Source: Topomyia yanbarensis
Taxonomy: Eukaryota > Arthropoda > Insecta > Diptera > Culicidae
Direction of reading: 5' to 3'
Assembly (NCBI RefSeq): GCF_030247195.1
Contig: NC_080670.1
Span: 214,570,546 to 214,634,545, forward strand
Length of the DNA: 64,000 nt
A program made the position numbers and the translations under genes. The stretch's first letter is position 1. The number at the start of each line of letters is the position of its first letter. The notes under the pieces are model-generated. The model saw only the letters and a program-made list of their open reading frames with translations, searched no databases and was not told the DNA's origin. Positions 52,200 through 64,000 of the stretch are shown here, piece by piece.

Positions 52200-52840
52200 A
52201 TAAAACAGTAATCAGTAACTTCATAATATTAAATTTTGAAAACATTAAATCTAGCCTAGTAAGTAATAGCACCCTTTAAGCTAGCTCCCATTAAAAAAAA
52301 TCATTGCATTCAGACATTAAACCTATAACTAAATTAGTTATGAAATATGTGTTTCGACCTCGTCTCTTCAGAACCCGACGCTAACTTAGTGACAACGAAT
52401 TTCGTGCTAAATCGTATTCAGAGTTGGCAGTTCCCTCTCAGATTTTATTGAAATTTTCTGTACATGAAGACTTTGTCACAAAAAGCCACTTTGCTAACTT
52501 TGTTTTCCCAAAAATGATCTAGACTGTCTTTTAAAAAGGGTCAAACTTCTTTTTACCATTTTTTTTTCAAACGGCTATAGCTGAAAAATGACAAATCTTA
52601 CAAACAAATGTTGTAGGAGTGATTTTCACATAATTAGTCAAATTGTTGAATAAAAATATTGAATCGATTTACAAAAAAATCCCATCTTTGATTTGGATGA
52701 AATTTTGTTCCAAGATAGGTAATTATGTTCCCTACCTACCGTCAAAAATTCCAGTTGGGCACTTTCAAGAAAAAAAAGTTATTTCAAAAAAAAATTCCTT
52801 GTCTAAACTGATTTTTTTTCAGCGTATTTTTATTAAAAGG
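52200..52840. other. AT-rich non-coding, no gene recognised
   Basis: No ORF domain or transposon end; possibly the 5'UTR intron of the ELAV gene. Confidence 0.4.
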
Positions 52841-52844
52841 TCCA

Positions 52845-53034
52845 TAACCCAGAATCACGAGGAGAAAACACAGACTCTAGATTCCATAGTCCAGAGTCCC
52901 GAGGAAAGAGACCAGAATCCAGAGTCGTGAGTCCTTAACCCAAAATACTGAGGCTAGTCTAGAATCCAGAATCCAGAGTTCAGTGTGGAGAATGCAGAGT
53001 CCAGAGTCCATAGCGCAGCGATCAGAACCCATAT
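52845..53034. repeat. Degenerate CCAGAGTC-type short repeat
   Basis: CCAGAATC, CCAGAGTC, CCATAGTC and CAGAGTCC variants recur every 7-15 bases up to the gap. This is a degenerate microsatellite-like run and may be why assembly stopped here. Confidence 0.75.
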
Positions 53035-53534
53035 NNNNNNNNNNNNNNNNNNNNNNNNNNNNNNNNNNNNNNNNNNNNNNNNNNNNNNNNNNNNNNNNNN
53101 NNNNNNNNNNNNNNNNNNNNNNNNNNNNNNNNNNNNNNNNNNNNNNNNNNNNNNNNNNNNNNNNNNNNNNNNNNNNNNNNNNNNNNNNNNNNNNNNNNNN
53201 NNNNNNNNNNNNNNNNNNNNNNNNNNNNNNNNNNNNNNNNNNNNNNNNNNNNNNNNNNNNNNNNNNNNNNNNNNNNNNNNNNNNNNNNNNNNNNNNNNNN
53301 NNNNNNNNNNNNNNNNNNNNNNNNNNNNNNNNNNNNNNNNNNNNNNNNNNNNNNNNNNNNNNNNNNNNNNNNNNNNNNNNNNNNNNNNNNNNNNNNNNNN
53401 NNNNNNNNNNNNNNNNNNNNNNNNNNNNNNNNNNNNNNNNNNNNNNNNNNNNNNNNNNNNNNNNNNNNNNNNNNNNNNNNNNNNNNNNNNNNNNNNNNNN
53501 NNNNNNNNNNNNNNNNNNNNNNNNNNNNNNNNNN
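53035..53534. other. Assembly gap, 500 N
   Basis: Exactly 500 unresolved bases, so a scaffolding placeholder of unknown true size. ORFs spanning it are artefacts. Confidence 0.99.
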
Positions 53535-53751
53535 GGCCATCAGGCGCTTTACTTGTCGCCGAGGACCGGTTGCAGAATACTTCTCGGACAACGGGACCAA
53601 TTTTCGTGCGGCGAGCAAAGAAATCCAGCAGCTGTACCGTGACATGCAGAAGGCGTGCGCTGAAGAGCTGACGGATGCGAGGACGCAGTGGCATTTTAAT
53701 CCCCCTGCTGGGAATCTCCTTAGTGTCCTAGGATTCCGTTGGCATCGCTGA
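53535..53751 (+). pseudogene. BEL/Pao integrase fragment
   Basis: From 53572 the frame reads AEYFSDNGTNFRAASKEIQQ, LYRDMQKACAEELTDARTQW, HFNPPA and ends at TGA 53749-53751. SDNGTNF is the integrase core around the second catalytic Asp of BEL/Pao pol, and W.FNPP is the following conserved box. The catalytic Glu region has been replaced by unrelated sequence (GNLLSVLGFRWHR). Truncated on the left by the gap. Confidence 0.85.
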
Positions 53752-53880
53752 ATAAATCGCCTGATGGTCGCAGTGGGTGTACTCCTCACTCTCCAATTTC
53801 CCATGACCTGTAGAGCGTTACGTAGATGATGGATTCCAGTCTGTATTTGCGAAATTACACCGCGTTAAATCCCGTTTTGC
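53752..53880. other. Junction between BEL fragment and satellite
   Basis: Non-repetitive sequence; the satellite begins with TTGATGCCAAATGACTTA near 53887. Confidence 0.6.
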
Positions 53881-56800
53881 CAAAGTTGATGCCAAATGAC
53901 TTAAAAATTCATAAAGCATCAAAATTTGATGTTATCCCGAAAAATTTTTTTTAACAAAGATTGACTTTTTTTGACGATTTTTGTTCAAAGGGGGGGAAAT
54001 TTCCAAATCGAACAGGTATTATTGATGCCAAATGACTTTAAAATGCATACAGCATCAAAATTTGATGTTATCTCGAAAAATTTTTTTTAACGAAAATTGA
54101 AAACGTCGAGATTTGATATAAACTCGAAAAAATTTTTTTGACGAAAATCGACTTTTTTCGACTTTTTTTGTTCAAAGGGGGGGGGGGGATTTCCAAATCG
54201 AACAGGTATTATTGATGCCAAATGACTTTAAAATGCATACAGCATCAAAATTTGATGTTATCTCGAAAAAAATTTTTTAACGAAAATTGACTTTTTTTGA
54301 CGATTTTTGTTCAAAGGGGGGAGTAAAGGAAAATTTCAAAATCGACTTTGTATTTTTGATGCCAAATGACTTTAAACTGCATGAAACGTCGAGATTTGAT
54401 GTAAACTCAAAAAAAAAATTTTGACGAAAATCGACTTTTTTCGACTTTTTTTGTTCAAAGGGGGGGAAATTTCCAAATCGAACAGGTATTATTGATGTCA
54501 AATGACTTTAAAATGCATACAGCATCAAAATTTGATGTTATCTCGAAAAAAAATTTTTAACGAAAATTGACTTTTTTTGACGATTTTTGTTCAAAGGGGG
54601 GAGTAAAGGAAAATTTCAAAATCGACTTTGTATTTTTGATGCCAAATGACTTTAAACTGCATGAAACGTCGAGATTTGATGTAAACTCGAAAAAATTTTT
54701 TTGACGAAAATCGACTTTTTTCGACTTTTTTTGTTCAAAGGGGGGGAAATTTCCAAATCGAACAGGTATTATTGATGCCAAATGACTTTAAAATGCATAC
54801 AGCATCAAAATTTGATGTTATCTCGAAAAAATTTTTTTAACGAAAATTGACTTTTTTTGACGATTTTTGTTCAAAGGGGGGAGTAAAGGAAAATTTCAAA
54901 ATCGACTTTGTATTTTTGATGCCAAATGACTTTAAACTGCATGAAACGTCGAGATTTGATGTAAACTCGAAAAAAATTTTTTGACGAAAATCGACTTTTT
55001 TCGACTTTTTTTGTTCAAAGGAGGGGAAATTTCCAAATCGAACAGGTATTATTGATGCCAAATGACTTTAAAATGCATACAGCATCAAAATTTGATGTTA
55101 TCTCGAAAAATTTTTTTTAACGAAAATTGACTTTTTTTGACGATTTTTGTTCAAAGGGGGGAGTAAAGGAAAATTTCAAAATCAACTTTGTATTTTTGAT
55201 GCCAAATGACTTTAAACTGCATGAAACGTCGAGATTTGATGTAAACTCGAAAATTTTTTTTTGACGAAAATTGACTTTTTTCGACTTTTTTTGTTCAAAG
55301 GGGGGGAAATTTCCAAATCGAACAGGTATTATTGATGCCAAATGACTTTAAAATGCATACAGCATCAAAATTTGATGTTATCTCGAAAAAAATTTTTTAA
55401 CGAAAATTGACTTTTTTTGACGATTTTTGTTCAAAGGGGGGAGTAAAGGAAAATTTCAAAATCAACTTTGTATTTTTGATGCCAAATGACTTTAAACTGC
55501 ATGAAACGTCGAGATTTGATATAAACTCGAAAAAAATTTTTTGACGAAAATCGACTTTTTTCGACTTTTTTTGTTCAAAGGGGGGGGGGGGGGATTTCCA
55601 AATCGAACAGGTATTATTGATGCCAAATGACTTTAAAATGCATACAGCATCAAAATTTGATGTTATCTCGAAAAAAAATTTTTAACGAAAATTGACTTTT
55701 TTTGACGATTTTTGTTCAAAGGGGGGAGTAAAGGAAAATTTCAAAATCGACTTTGTATTTTTGATGCCAAATGACTTTAAACTGCATGAAACGTCGAGAT
55801 TTGATGTAAACTCGAAAAAAAAATTTTGACGAAAATCGACTTTTTTCGACTTTTTTTGTTCAAAGGGGGGGAAATTTCCAAATCGAACAGGTATTATTGA
55901 TGCCAAATGACTTTAAAATGCATACAGCATCAAAATTTGATGTTATCTCGAAAAAATTTTTTTAACGAAAATTGACTTTTTTTGACGATTTTTGTTCAAA
56001 GGGGGGAGTAAAGGAAAATTTCAAAATCAACTTTGTATTTTTGATGCCAAATGACTTTAAACTGCATGAAACGTCGAGATTTGATATAAACTCGAAAAAA
56101 ATTTTTTGACGAAAATCGACTTTTTTCGACTTTTTTTGTTCAAAGGGGGGGGGATTTCCAAATCGAACAGGTATTATTGATGCCAAATGACTTTAAAATG
56201 CATACAGCATCAAAATTTGATGTTATCTCGAAAAAATTTTTTTAACGAAAATTGACTTTTTTTGACGATTTTTGTTCAAAGGGGGGAGTAAAGGAAAATT
56301 TCAAAATCGACTTTGTATTTTTGATGCCAAATGACTTTAAACTGCATGAAACGTCGAGATTTGATGTAAACTCGAAAATTTTTTTTTGACGAAAATCGAC
56401 TTTTTTCGACTTTTTTTGTTCAAAGGGGGGGAAATTTCCAAATCGAACAGGTATTATTGATGTCAAATGACTTTAAAATGCATACAGCATCAAAATTTGA
56501 TGTTATCTCGAAAAAATTTTTTTAACGAAAATTGACTTTTTTTGACGATTTTTGTTCAAAGGGGGGAGTAAAGGAAAATTTCAAAATCGACTTTGTATTT
56601 TTGATGCCAAATGACTTTAAACTGCATGAAACGTCGAGATTTGATGTAAACTCGAAAATTTTTTTTTGACGAAAATTGACTTTTTTCGACTTTTTTTGTT
56701 CAAAGGGGGAGAAATTTCCAAATCGAACAGGTATTATTGATGCCAAATGACTTTAAAATGCATACAGCATCAAAATTTGATGTTATCTCGAAAAAAAATT

Positions 56801-59058
56801 TTTAACGAAAATTGACTTTTTTTGACGATTTTTGTTCAAAGGGGGGAGTAAAGGAAAATTTCAAAATCGACTTTGTATTTTTGATGCCAAATGACTTTAA
56901 ACTGCATGAAACGTCGAGATTTGATGTAAACTCGAAAAAAATTTTTTGACGAAAATCGACTTTTTTCGACTTTTTTTGTTCAAAGGGGGGGAAATTTCCA
57001 AATCGAACAGGTATTATTGATGCCAAATGACTTTAAAATGCATACAGCATCAAAATTTGATGTTATCTCGAAAAATTTTTTTTAACGAAAATTGACTTTT
57101 TTTGACGATTTTTGTTCAAAGGGGGGAGTAAAGGAAAATTTCAAAATCGACTTTGTATTTTTGATGCCAAATGACTTTAAACTGCATGAAACGTCGAGAT
57201 TTGATGTAAACTCGAAAATTTTTTTTTGACGAAAATCGACTTTTTTCGACTTTTTTTGTTCAAAGGGGGGGAAATTTCCAAATCGAACAGGTATTATTGA
57301 TGTCAAATGACTTTAAAATGCATACAGCATCAAAATTTGATGTTATCTCGAAAAATTTTTTTTAACGAAAATTGACTTTTTTTGACGATTTTTGTTCAAA
57401 GGGGGGAGTAAAGGAAAATTTCAAAATCGACTTTGTATTTTTGATGCCAAATGACTTTAAACTGCATGAAACGTCGAGATTTGATGTAAACTCGAAAATT
57501 TTTTTTTGACGAAAATTGACTTTTTTCGACTTTTTTTGTTCAAAGGGGGGGAAATTTCCAAATCGAACAGGTATTATTGATGCCAAATGACTTTAAAATG
57601 CATACAGCATCAAAATTTGATGTTATCTCGAAAAATTTTTTTTAACGAAAATTGACTTTTTTTGACGATTTTTGTTCAAAGGGGGGAGTAAAGGAAAATT
57701 TCAAAATCGACTTTGTATTTTTGATGCCAAATGACTTTAAACTGCATGAAACGTCGAGATTTGATGTAAACTCGAAAATTTTTTTTTGACGAAAATCGAC
57801 TTTTTTCGACTTTTTTTGTTCAAAGGGGGGGAAATTTCCAAATCGAACAGGTATTATTGATGTCAAATGACTTTAAAATGCATACAGCATCAAAATTTGA
57901 TGTTATCTCGAAAAAATTTTTTTAACGAAAATTGACTTTTTTTGACGATTTTTGTTCAAAGGGGGGAGTAAAGGAAAATTTCAAAATCGACTTTGTATTT
58001 TTGATGCCAAATGACTTTAAACTGCATGAAACGTCGAGATTTGATGTAAACTCGAAAATTTTTTTTTGACGAAAATTGACTTTTTTCGACTTTTTTTGTT
58101 CAAAGGGGGGGAAATTTCCAAATCGAACAGGTATTATTGATGCCAAATGACTTTAAAATGCATACAGCATCAAAATTTGATGTTATCTCGAAAAAAATTT
58201 TTTAACGAAAATTGACTTTTTTTGACGATTTTTGTTCAAAGGGGGGAGTAAAGGAAAATTTCAAAATCAACTTTGTATTTTTGATGCCAAATGACTTTAA
58301 ACTGCATGAAACGTCGAGATTTGATATAAACTCGAAAAAAATTTTTTGACGAAAATCGACTTTTTTCGACTTTTTTTGTTCAAAGGGGGGGGGGGGGATT
58401 TCCAAATCGAACAGGTATTATTGATGCCAAATGACTTTAAAATGCATACAGCATCAAAATTTGATGTTATCTCGAAAAAAAATTTTTAACGAAAATTGAC
58501 TTTTTTTGACGATTTTTGTTCAAAGGGGGGAGTAAAGGAAAATTTCAAAATCGACTTTGTATTTTTGATGCCAAATGACTTTAAACTGCATGAAACGTCG
58601 AGATTTGATATAAACTCGAAAAAAATTTTTTGACGAAAATCGACTTTTTTCGACTTTTTTTGTTCAAAGGGGGGGGGGATTTCCAAATCGAACAGGTATT
58701 ATTGATGCCAAATGACTTTAAAATGCATACAGCATCAAAATTTGATGTTATCTCGAAAAAATTTTTTTTAACGAAAATTGACTTTTTTTGACGATTTTTG
58801 TTCAAAGGTGGGAGTAAAGGAAAATTTCAAAATCGACTTTGTATTTTTGATGCCAAATGACTTTAAACTGCATGAAACGTCGAGATTTGATGTAAACTCG
58901 AAAAAAATTTTTTGACGAAAATCGACTGTTTTCGACTTTTTTTGTTCAAAGGGGGGGAAATTTCCAAATCGAACAGGTATTATTGATGCCAAATGACTTT
59001 AAAATGCATACAGCATCAAAATTTGATGTTATCTCGAAAAAATTTTTTTTAACGAAAA

Positions 59059-60445
59059 TTGACTTTTTTTGACGATTTTTGTTCAAAGGGGGGAGTAAAG
59101 GAAAATTTCAAAATCGACTTTGTATTTTTGATGCCAAATGACTTTAAACTGCATGAAACGTCGAGATTTGATGTAAACTCGAAAAAAATTTTTGACGAAA
59201 ATCGACTTTTTTCGACTTTTTTTGTTCAAAGGGGGGGAAATTTCCAAATCGAACAGGTATTATCGATGCCAAATGACTTTAAAATGCATACAGCATCAAA
59301 ATTTGATGTTATCTCGAAAAAATTTTTTAACGAAAATTGACTTTTTTTGACGATTTTTGTTCAAAGGGGGGAGTAAAGGAAAATTTCAAAATCGACTTTG
59401 TATTTTTGATGCCAAATGACTTTAAACTGCATGAAACGTCGAGATTTGATGTAAAATCGAAAAAAATTTTTTGACGAAAATCGACTTTTTTCGCCTTTTT
59501 TTGTTCAAAGGGGGGGAAATTTCCAAATCGAACAGGTATTATTGATGCCAAATGACTTTAAAATGCATACAGCATCAAAATTTGATGTTATCTCGAAAAA
59601 TTTTTTTTAACGAAAATTGACTTTTTTTGACGATTTTTGTTCAAAGGGGGGAGTAAAGGAAAATTTCAAAATCGACTTTGTATTTTTGATGCCAAATGAC
59701 TTTAAACTGCATGAAACGTCGAGATTTGATGTAAACTCGAAAAAATTTTTTTGACGAAAATCGACTTTTTTCGACTTTTTTTGTTCAAAGGGGGGGAAAT
59801 TTCCAAATCGAACAGGTATTATTGATGCCAAATGACTTTAAAATGCATACAGCATCAAAATTTGATGTTATCTCGAAAAAATTTTTTTTAACGAAAATTG
59901 ACTTTTTTTGACGATTTTTGTTCAAAGGGGGGAGTAAAGGAAAATTTCAAAATCGACTTTGTATTTTTGATGCCAAATGACTTTAAACTGCATGAAACGT
60001 CGAGATTTGATGTAAACTCGAAAAAAATTTTTGACGAAAATCGACTTTTTTCGACTTTTTTTGTTCAAAGGGGGGGAAATTTCCAAATCGAACAGGTATT
60101 ATCGATGCCAAATGACTTTAAAATGCATACAGCATCAAAATTTGATGTTATCTCGAAAAATTTTTTTAACGAAAATTGACTTTTTTTGACGATTTTTGTT
60201 CAAAGGGGGGAGTAAAGGAAAATTTCAAAATCGACTTTGTATTTTTGATGCCAAATGACTTTAAACTGCATGAAACGTCGAGATTTGATGTAAAATCGAA
60301 AAAAAATTTTTGACGAAAATCGACTTTTTTCGCCTTTTTTTGTTCAAAGGGGGGGAAATTTCCAAATCGAACAGGTATTATTGATGCCAAATGACTTTAA
60401 AATGCATACAGCATCAAAATTTGATGTTATCTCGAAAAATTTTTT
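59059..60445. repeat. Three-unit higher-order repeat (839 bp)
   Basis: Within the satellite, features at 59059-59340 and 59327-59551 recur with the same private variants at 59898-60179 and 60166-60390, an 839-bp shift (three units). Private marks include GGTATTATCGATGCC, the AAAATCG variant replacing AACTCG and TTTTTTCGCC. Indicates recent local duplication. Confidence 0.85.
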
Positions 60446-62087
60446 TTAACGAAAATTGACTTTTTTTGACGATTTTTGTTCAAAGGGGGGAGTAAAGGAA
60501 AATTTCAAAATCGACTTTGTATTTTTGATGCCAAATGACTTTAAACTGCATGAAACGTCGAGATTTGATGTAAACTCGAAAAAAAAATTTTGACGAAAAT
60601 CGACTTTTTTCGACTTTTTTTGTTCAAAGGGGGGGGGGGGGGAAATTTCCAAATCGAACAGGTATTATTGATGCCAAATGACTTTAAAATGCATAAAGCA
60701 TCAAAATTTGATGTTATCTCGAAAAAATTTTTTTAACGAAAATTGACTTTTTTGACGATTTTTGTTCAAAGGGGGGAGTAAAGGAAAATTTCAAAATCGA
60801 CTTTGTATTTTTGATGCCAAATGACTTTAAACTGCATGAAACGTCGAGATTTGATGTAAAATCGAAAAAAAATTTTTGACGAAAATCGACTTTTTTTGTT
60901 CAAAGAGGGGGAAATTTCCAAATCGAACAGGTATTATTGATGCCAAATGACTTTAAAATGCATAAAGCATCAAAATTTGATGTTATCTCGAAAAAATTTT
61001 TTTAACGAAAATTGACTTTTTTGACGATTTTTGTTCAAAGGGGGGAGTAAAGGAAAATTTCAAAATCGACTTTGTATTTTTGATGCCAAATGACTTTAAA
61101 CTGCATGAAACGTCGAGATTTGATGTAAAATCGAAAAAAATTTTTTGACGAAAATCGACTTTTTTTGTTCAAAGAGGGGGAAATTTCCAAATCGAACAGG
61201 TATTATTGATGCCAAATGACTTTAAAATGCATAAAGCATCAAAATTTGATGTTATCTCGAAAAAATTTTTTTAACGAAAATTGACTTTTTTGACGATTTT
61301 TGTTCAAAGGGGGGAGTAAAGGAAAATTTCAAAATCGACTTTGTATTTTTGATGCCAAATGACTTTAAACTGCATGAAACGTCGAGATTTGATGTAAACT
61401 CGAAAATTTTTTTTGACGAAAATCGACTTTTTTCGACTTTTTTTGTTCAAAGGGGGGGAAATTTCCAAATCGAACAGGTATTATTGATGCCAAATGACTT
61501 TAAAATGCATACAGCATCAAAATTTGATGTTATCTCGAAAATTTTTTTTAACGAAAATTGACTTTTTTTGACGATTTTTGTTCAAAGGGGGGAGTAAAGG
61601 AAAATTTCAAAATCGACTTTGTATTTTTGATGCCAAATGACTTTAAACTGCATGAAACGTCGAGATTTGATGTAAACTCGAAAAATTTTTTTTGACGAAA
61701 ATCGACTTTTTTCGACTTTTTTTGTTCAAAGGGGGGAAATTTCCAAATCGAACAGGTATTATTGATGCCAAATGACTTTAAAATGCATAAAGCATCAAAA
61801 TTTGATGTTATCTCGAAAAATTTTTTTTTTACGAAAATTGACTTTTTTGACGATTTTTGTTCAAAGGGGGGAGTGAAGGAAAATTTCAAAATCGACTTTG
61901 TATTTTTGATGCCAAATGACTTTAAACTGCATGAAACGTCGAGATTTGATGTAAACTCGAAAAAATTTTTTTGACGAAAATCGACTTTTTTCGACTTTTT
62001 TTGTTCAAAGGGGGGGAAATTTCCAAATCGAACAGGTATTATTGATGCCAAATGACTTTAAAATGCATAAAGCATCAAAATTTGATG

Positions 62088-64000
62088 TTATCTCGAAAAA
62101 ATTTTTTTAACGAAAATTGACTTTTTTGACGATTTTTGTTCAAAGGGGGGAGTAAAGGAAAATTTCAAAATCGACTTTGTATTTTTGATGCCAAATGACT
62201 TTAAACTGCATGAAACGTCGAGATTTGATGTAAAATCGAAAAAAAATTTTTGACGAAAATCGACTTTTTTCGCCTTTTTTTGTTCAAAGGGGGGGAAATT
62301 TCCAAATCGAACAGGTATTATTGATGCCAAATGACTTTAAAATGCATAAAGCATCAAAATTTGATGTTATCTCGAAAAAAATTTTTTTACGAGAATTGAC
62401 TTTTTTTGACGATTTTTGTTCAAAGGGGGGGAGTAAAGGAAAATTTCAAAATCGACTTTGTATTTTTGATACCAAATGACTTTAAACTGCATGAAACGTC
62501 GAGATTTGATGTAAACTCGAAAAAAATTTTTTGACGAAAATCGACTTTTTTCGACTTTTTTTGTTCAAAGAGGGGGAAATTTCCAAATCGAACAGGTATT
62601 ATCGATGCCAAATGACTTTAAAATGCATACAGCATCAAAATTTGATGTTATCTCGAAAATTTTTTTTAACGAAAATTGACTTTTTTTGACGATTTTTGTT
62701 CAAAGGGGGGAGTAAAGGAAAATTTCAAAATCGACTTTGTATTTTTGATGCCAAATGACTTTAAACTGCATGAAACGTCGAGATTTGATGTAAACTCGAA
62801 AAAAAATTTTGACGAAAATCGACTTTTTTCGACTTTTTTTGTTCAAAGGAGGGGAAATTTCCAAATCGAACAGGTATTATCGATGCCAAATGACTTTAAA
62901 ATGCATACAGCATCAAAATTTGATGTTATCTCGAAAAATTTTTTTAACGAAGATTGACTTTTTTTGACGATTTTTGTTCAAAGGGGGGAGTAAAGGAAAA
63001 TTTCAAAATCGACTTTGTATTTTTGATGCCAAATGACTTTAAACTGCATGAAACGTCGAGATTTGATGTAAACTCGAAAAATTTTTTTTGACGAAAATCG
63101 ACTTTTTTCGACTTTTTTTGTTCAAAGGGGGGGAAATTTCCAAATCGAACAGGTATTATTGATGCCAAATGACTTTAAAATGCATAAAGCATCAAAATTT
63201 GATGTTATCTCGAAAAAATTTTTTTAACGAAAATTGACTTTTTTGACGATTTTTGTTCAAAGGGGGGAGTAAAGGAAAATTTCAAAATCGACTTTGTATT
63301 TTTGATGCCAAATGACTTTAAACTGCATGAAACGTCGAGATTTGATGTAAAATCGAAAAAAAATTTTTGACGAAAATCGACTTTTTTCGCCTTTTTTTGT
63401 TCAAAGGGGGGGAAATTTCCAAATCGAACAGGTATTATTGATGCCAAATGACTTTAAAATGCATAAAGCATCAAAATTTGATGTTATCTCGAAAAAAATT
63501 TTTTTACGAGAATTGACTTTTTTTGACGATTTTTGTTCAAAGGGGGGGAGTAAAGGAAAATTTCAAAATCGACTTTGTATTTTTGATACCAAATGACTTT
63601 AAACTGCATGAAACGTCGAGATTTGATGTAAACTCGAAAAAAAAATTTTGACGAAAATCGACTTTTTTCGACTTTTTTTGTTCAAAGGAGGGGAAATTTC
63701 CAAATCGAACAGGTATTATCGATGCCAAATGACTTTAAAATGCATACAGCATCAAAATTTGATGTTATCTCGAAAAATTTTTTTAACGAAAATTGACTTT
63801 TTTTGACGATTTTTGTTCAAAGGGGGGAGTAAAGGAAAATTTCAAAATCGACTTTGTATTTTTGATGCCAAATGACTTTAAACTGCATGAAACGTCGAGA
63901 TTTGATGTAAACTCGAAAAAAAATTTTGACGAAAATCGACTTTTTTCGACTTTTTTTGTTCAAAGGAGGGGAAATTTCCAAATCGAACAGGTATTATCGA
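62088..64000. repeat. Four-unit higher-order repeat (1117 bp)
   Basis: The block beginning near 62088 is repeated from 63205, a 1117-bp shift. Shared private variants include TTTTTTTACGAGAATTGAC, TTTTTGATACCAAATGAC, AAAATCG and TTTTTTCGCC. The second copy runs to the window end. Confidence 0.85.

Larger units (their letters stand above)
53884..64000. repeat. ~280-bp tandem satellite array (about 36 units, open-ended)
   Basis: Unit length is 280 bp (279-285), as shown by unit starts at 54277, 54557, 54837, 55117 and so on. Each unit consists of two diverged halves that both start TTGATGCCAAATGACTTTAAA. Half A continues ATGCATACAGCATCAAAATT, then TGACGATTTTTG, TTCAAAGGGGGGAGTAAAGG. Half B continues CTGCATGAAACGTCGAGATT, then CGACTTTTTTCGAC, TTCAAAGGGGGGGAAATTTC. 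The first units (53887-54250) have an internal deletion. The G run ending each half varies from 6 to about 16. Poly-A and poly-T tracts are regularly phased. Every unit carries a near-identical 74-codon minus ORF, but 280 is not a multiple of 3 and the two halves mirror each other, so it is a repeat by-product. The array continues beyond the window. Confidence 0.97.

Noticed and set aside
52954..53804. ORFs of 219-260 codons
   Set aside because: They run through 500 N and are artefacts of the gap.
61548..62051. 167-aa minus-strand gene in the satellite
   Set aside because: It is two satellite units that happen to be in frame; the protein simply repeats itself like the DNA.
53884..64000. CRISPR-like array
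   Set aside because: Direct repeats are 280 bp and contiguous with no unique spacers; it is a eukaryotic satellite.

Overview
This is eukaryotic, insect DNA, most likely from a culicine-type mosquito. The host genes have short canonical GT-AG introns of about 56-120 bp, and their proteins look dipteran (acetylcholine receptor beta1/ARD type, an ELAV/Hu protein of the fne/Rbp9 type). The repeats fit a mosquito: a DD37E Tc1/mariner element, BEL/Pao, copia, several non-LTR clades and many MITEs. The species cannot be fixed from sequence alone.

Layout. 1-13.9 kb: no host gene, only decayed transposons (non-LTR reverse transcriptases, a CCHC gag, a copia pol) and terminal-inverted-repeat elements, several with readable ends and target-site duplications. 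13.98-27.2 kb: a gene cluster. EBAG9/RCAS1-like (+) converges on a chondroitin polymerizing factor-like gene (-). That gene is head to head, 420 bp apart, with mitochondrial tyrosyl-tRNA synthetase (+). The synthetase's first exon (mitochondrial presequence) lies 4.9 kb upstream of the rest, and the intron between is filled with nested transposons. The synthetase then converges on nicotinic acetylcholine receptor beta1 (-), complete in five exons. 27.2-38.8 kb: repeats again, including a 759-bp fold-back element, a decayed but end-to-end DD37E transposon, a piggyBac-like end and a 1.6-kb non-coding element with about 210-bp terminal inverted repeats.

38.8-52.2 kb: one ELAV/Hu RNA-binding protein gene (-). 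Three coding exons give 340 aa with three RRMs. A 6.55-kb transposon-filled intron separates RRM2 from RRM3, and a roughly 4.8-kb T-rich (A/U-rich in the transcript sense), transposon-free stretch downstream of the stop is probably a long 3'UTR. 52.8-53.8 kb: a CCAGAGTC-type degenerate repeat, a 500-N assembly gap and a BEL/Pao integrase fragment. 53.88-64 kb: a tandem satellite of about 280-bp units, each made of two diverged ~140-bp halves, with local higher-order repeats; it runs off the window.

The four host genes of the middle cluster share no pathway; their arrangement (convergent, divergent, convergent) is positional. No CRISPR, operon or bacterial-type system is present. The most informative points are the recovered split synthetase exon, the nested insertions, the structured satellite and a 26-nt stretch shared by introns of two unrelated genes.
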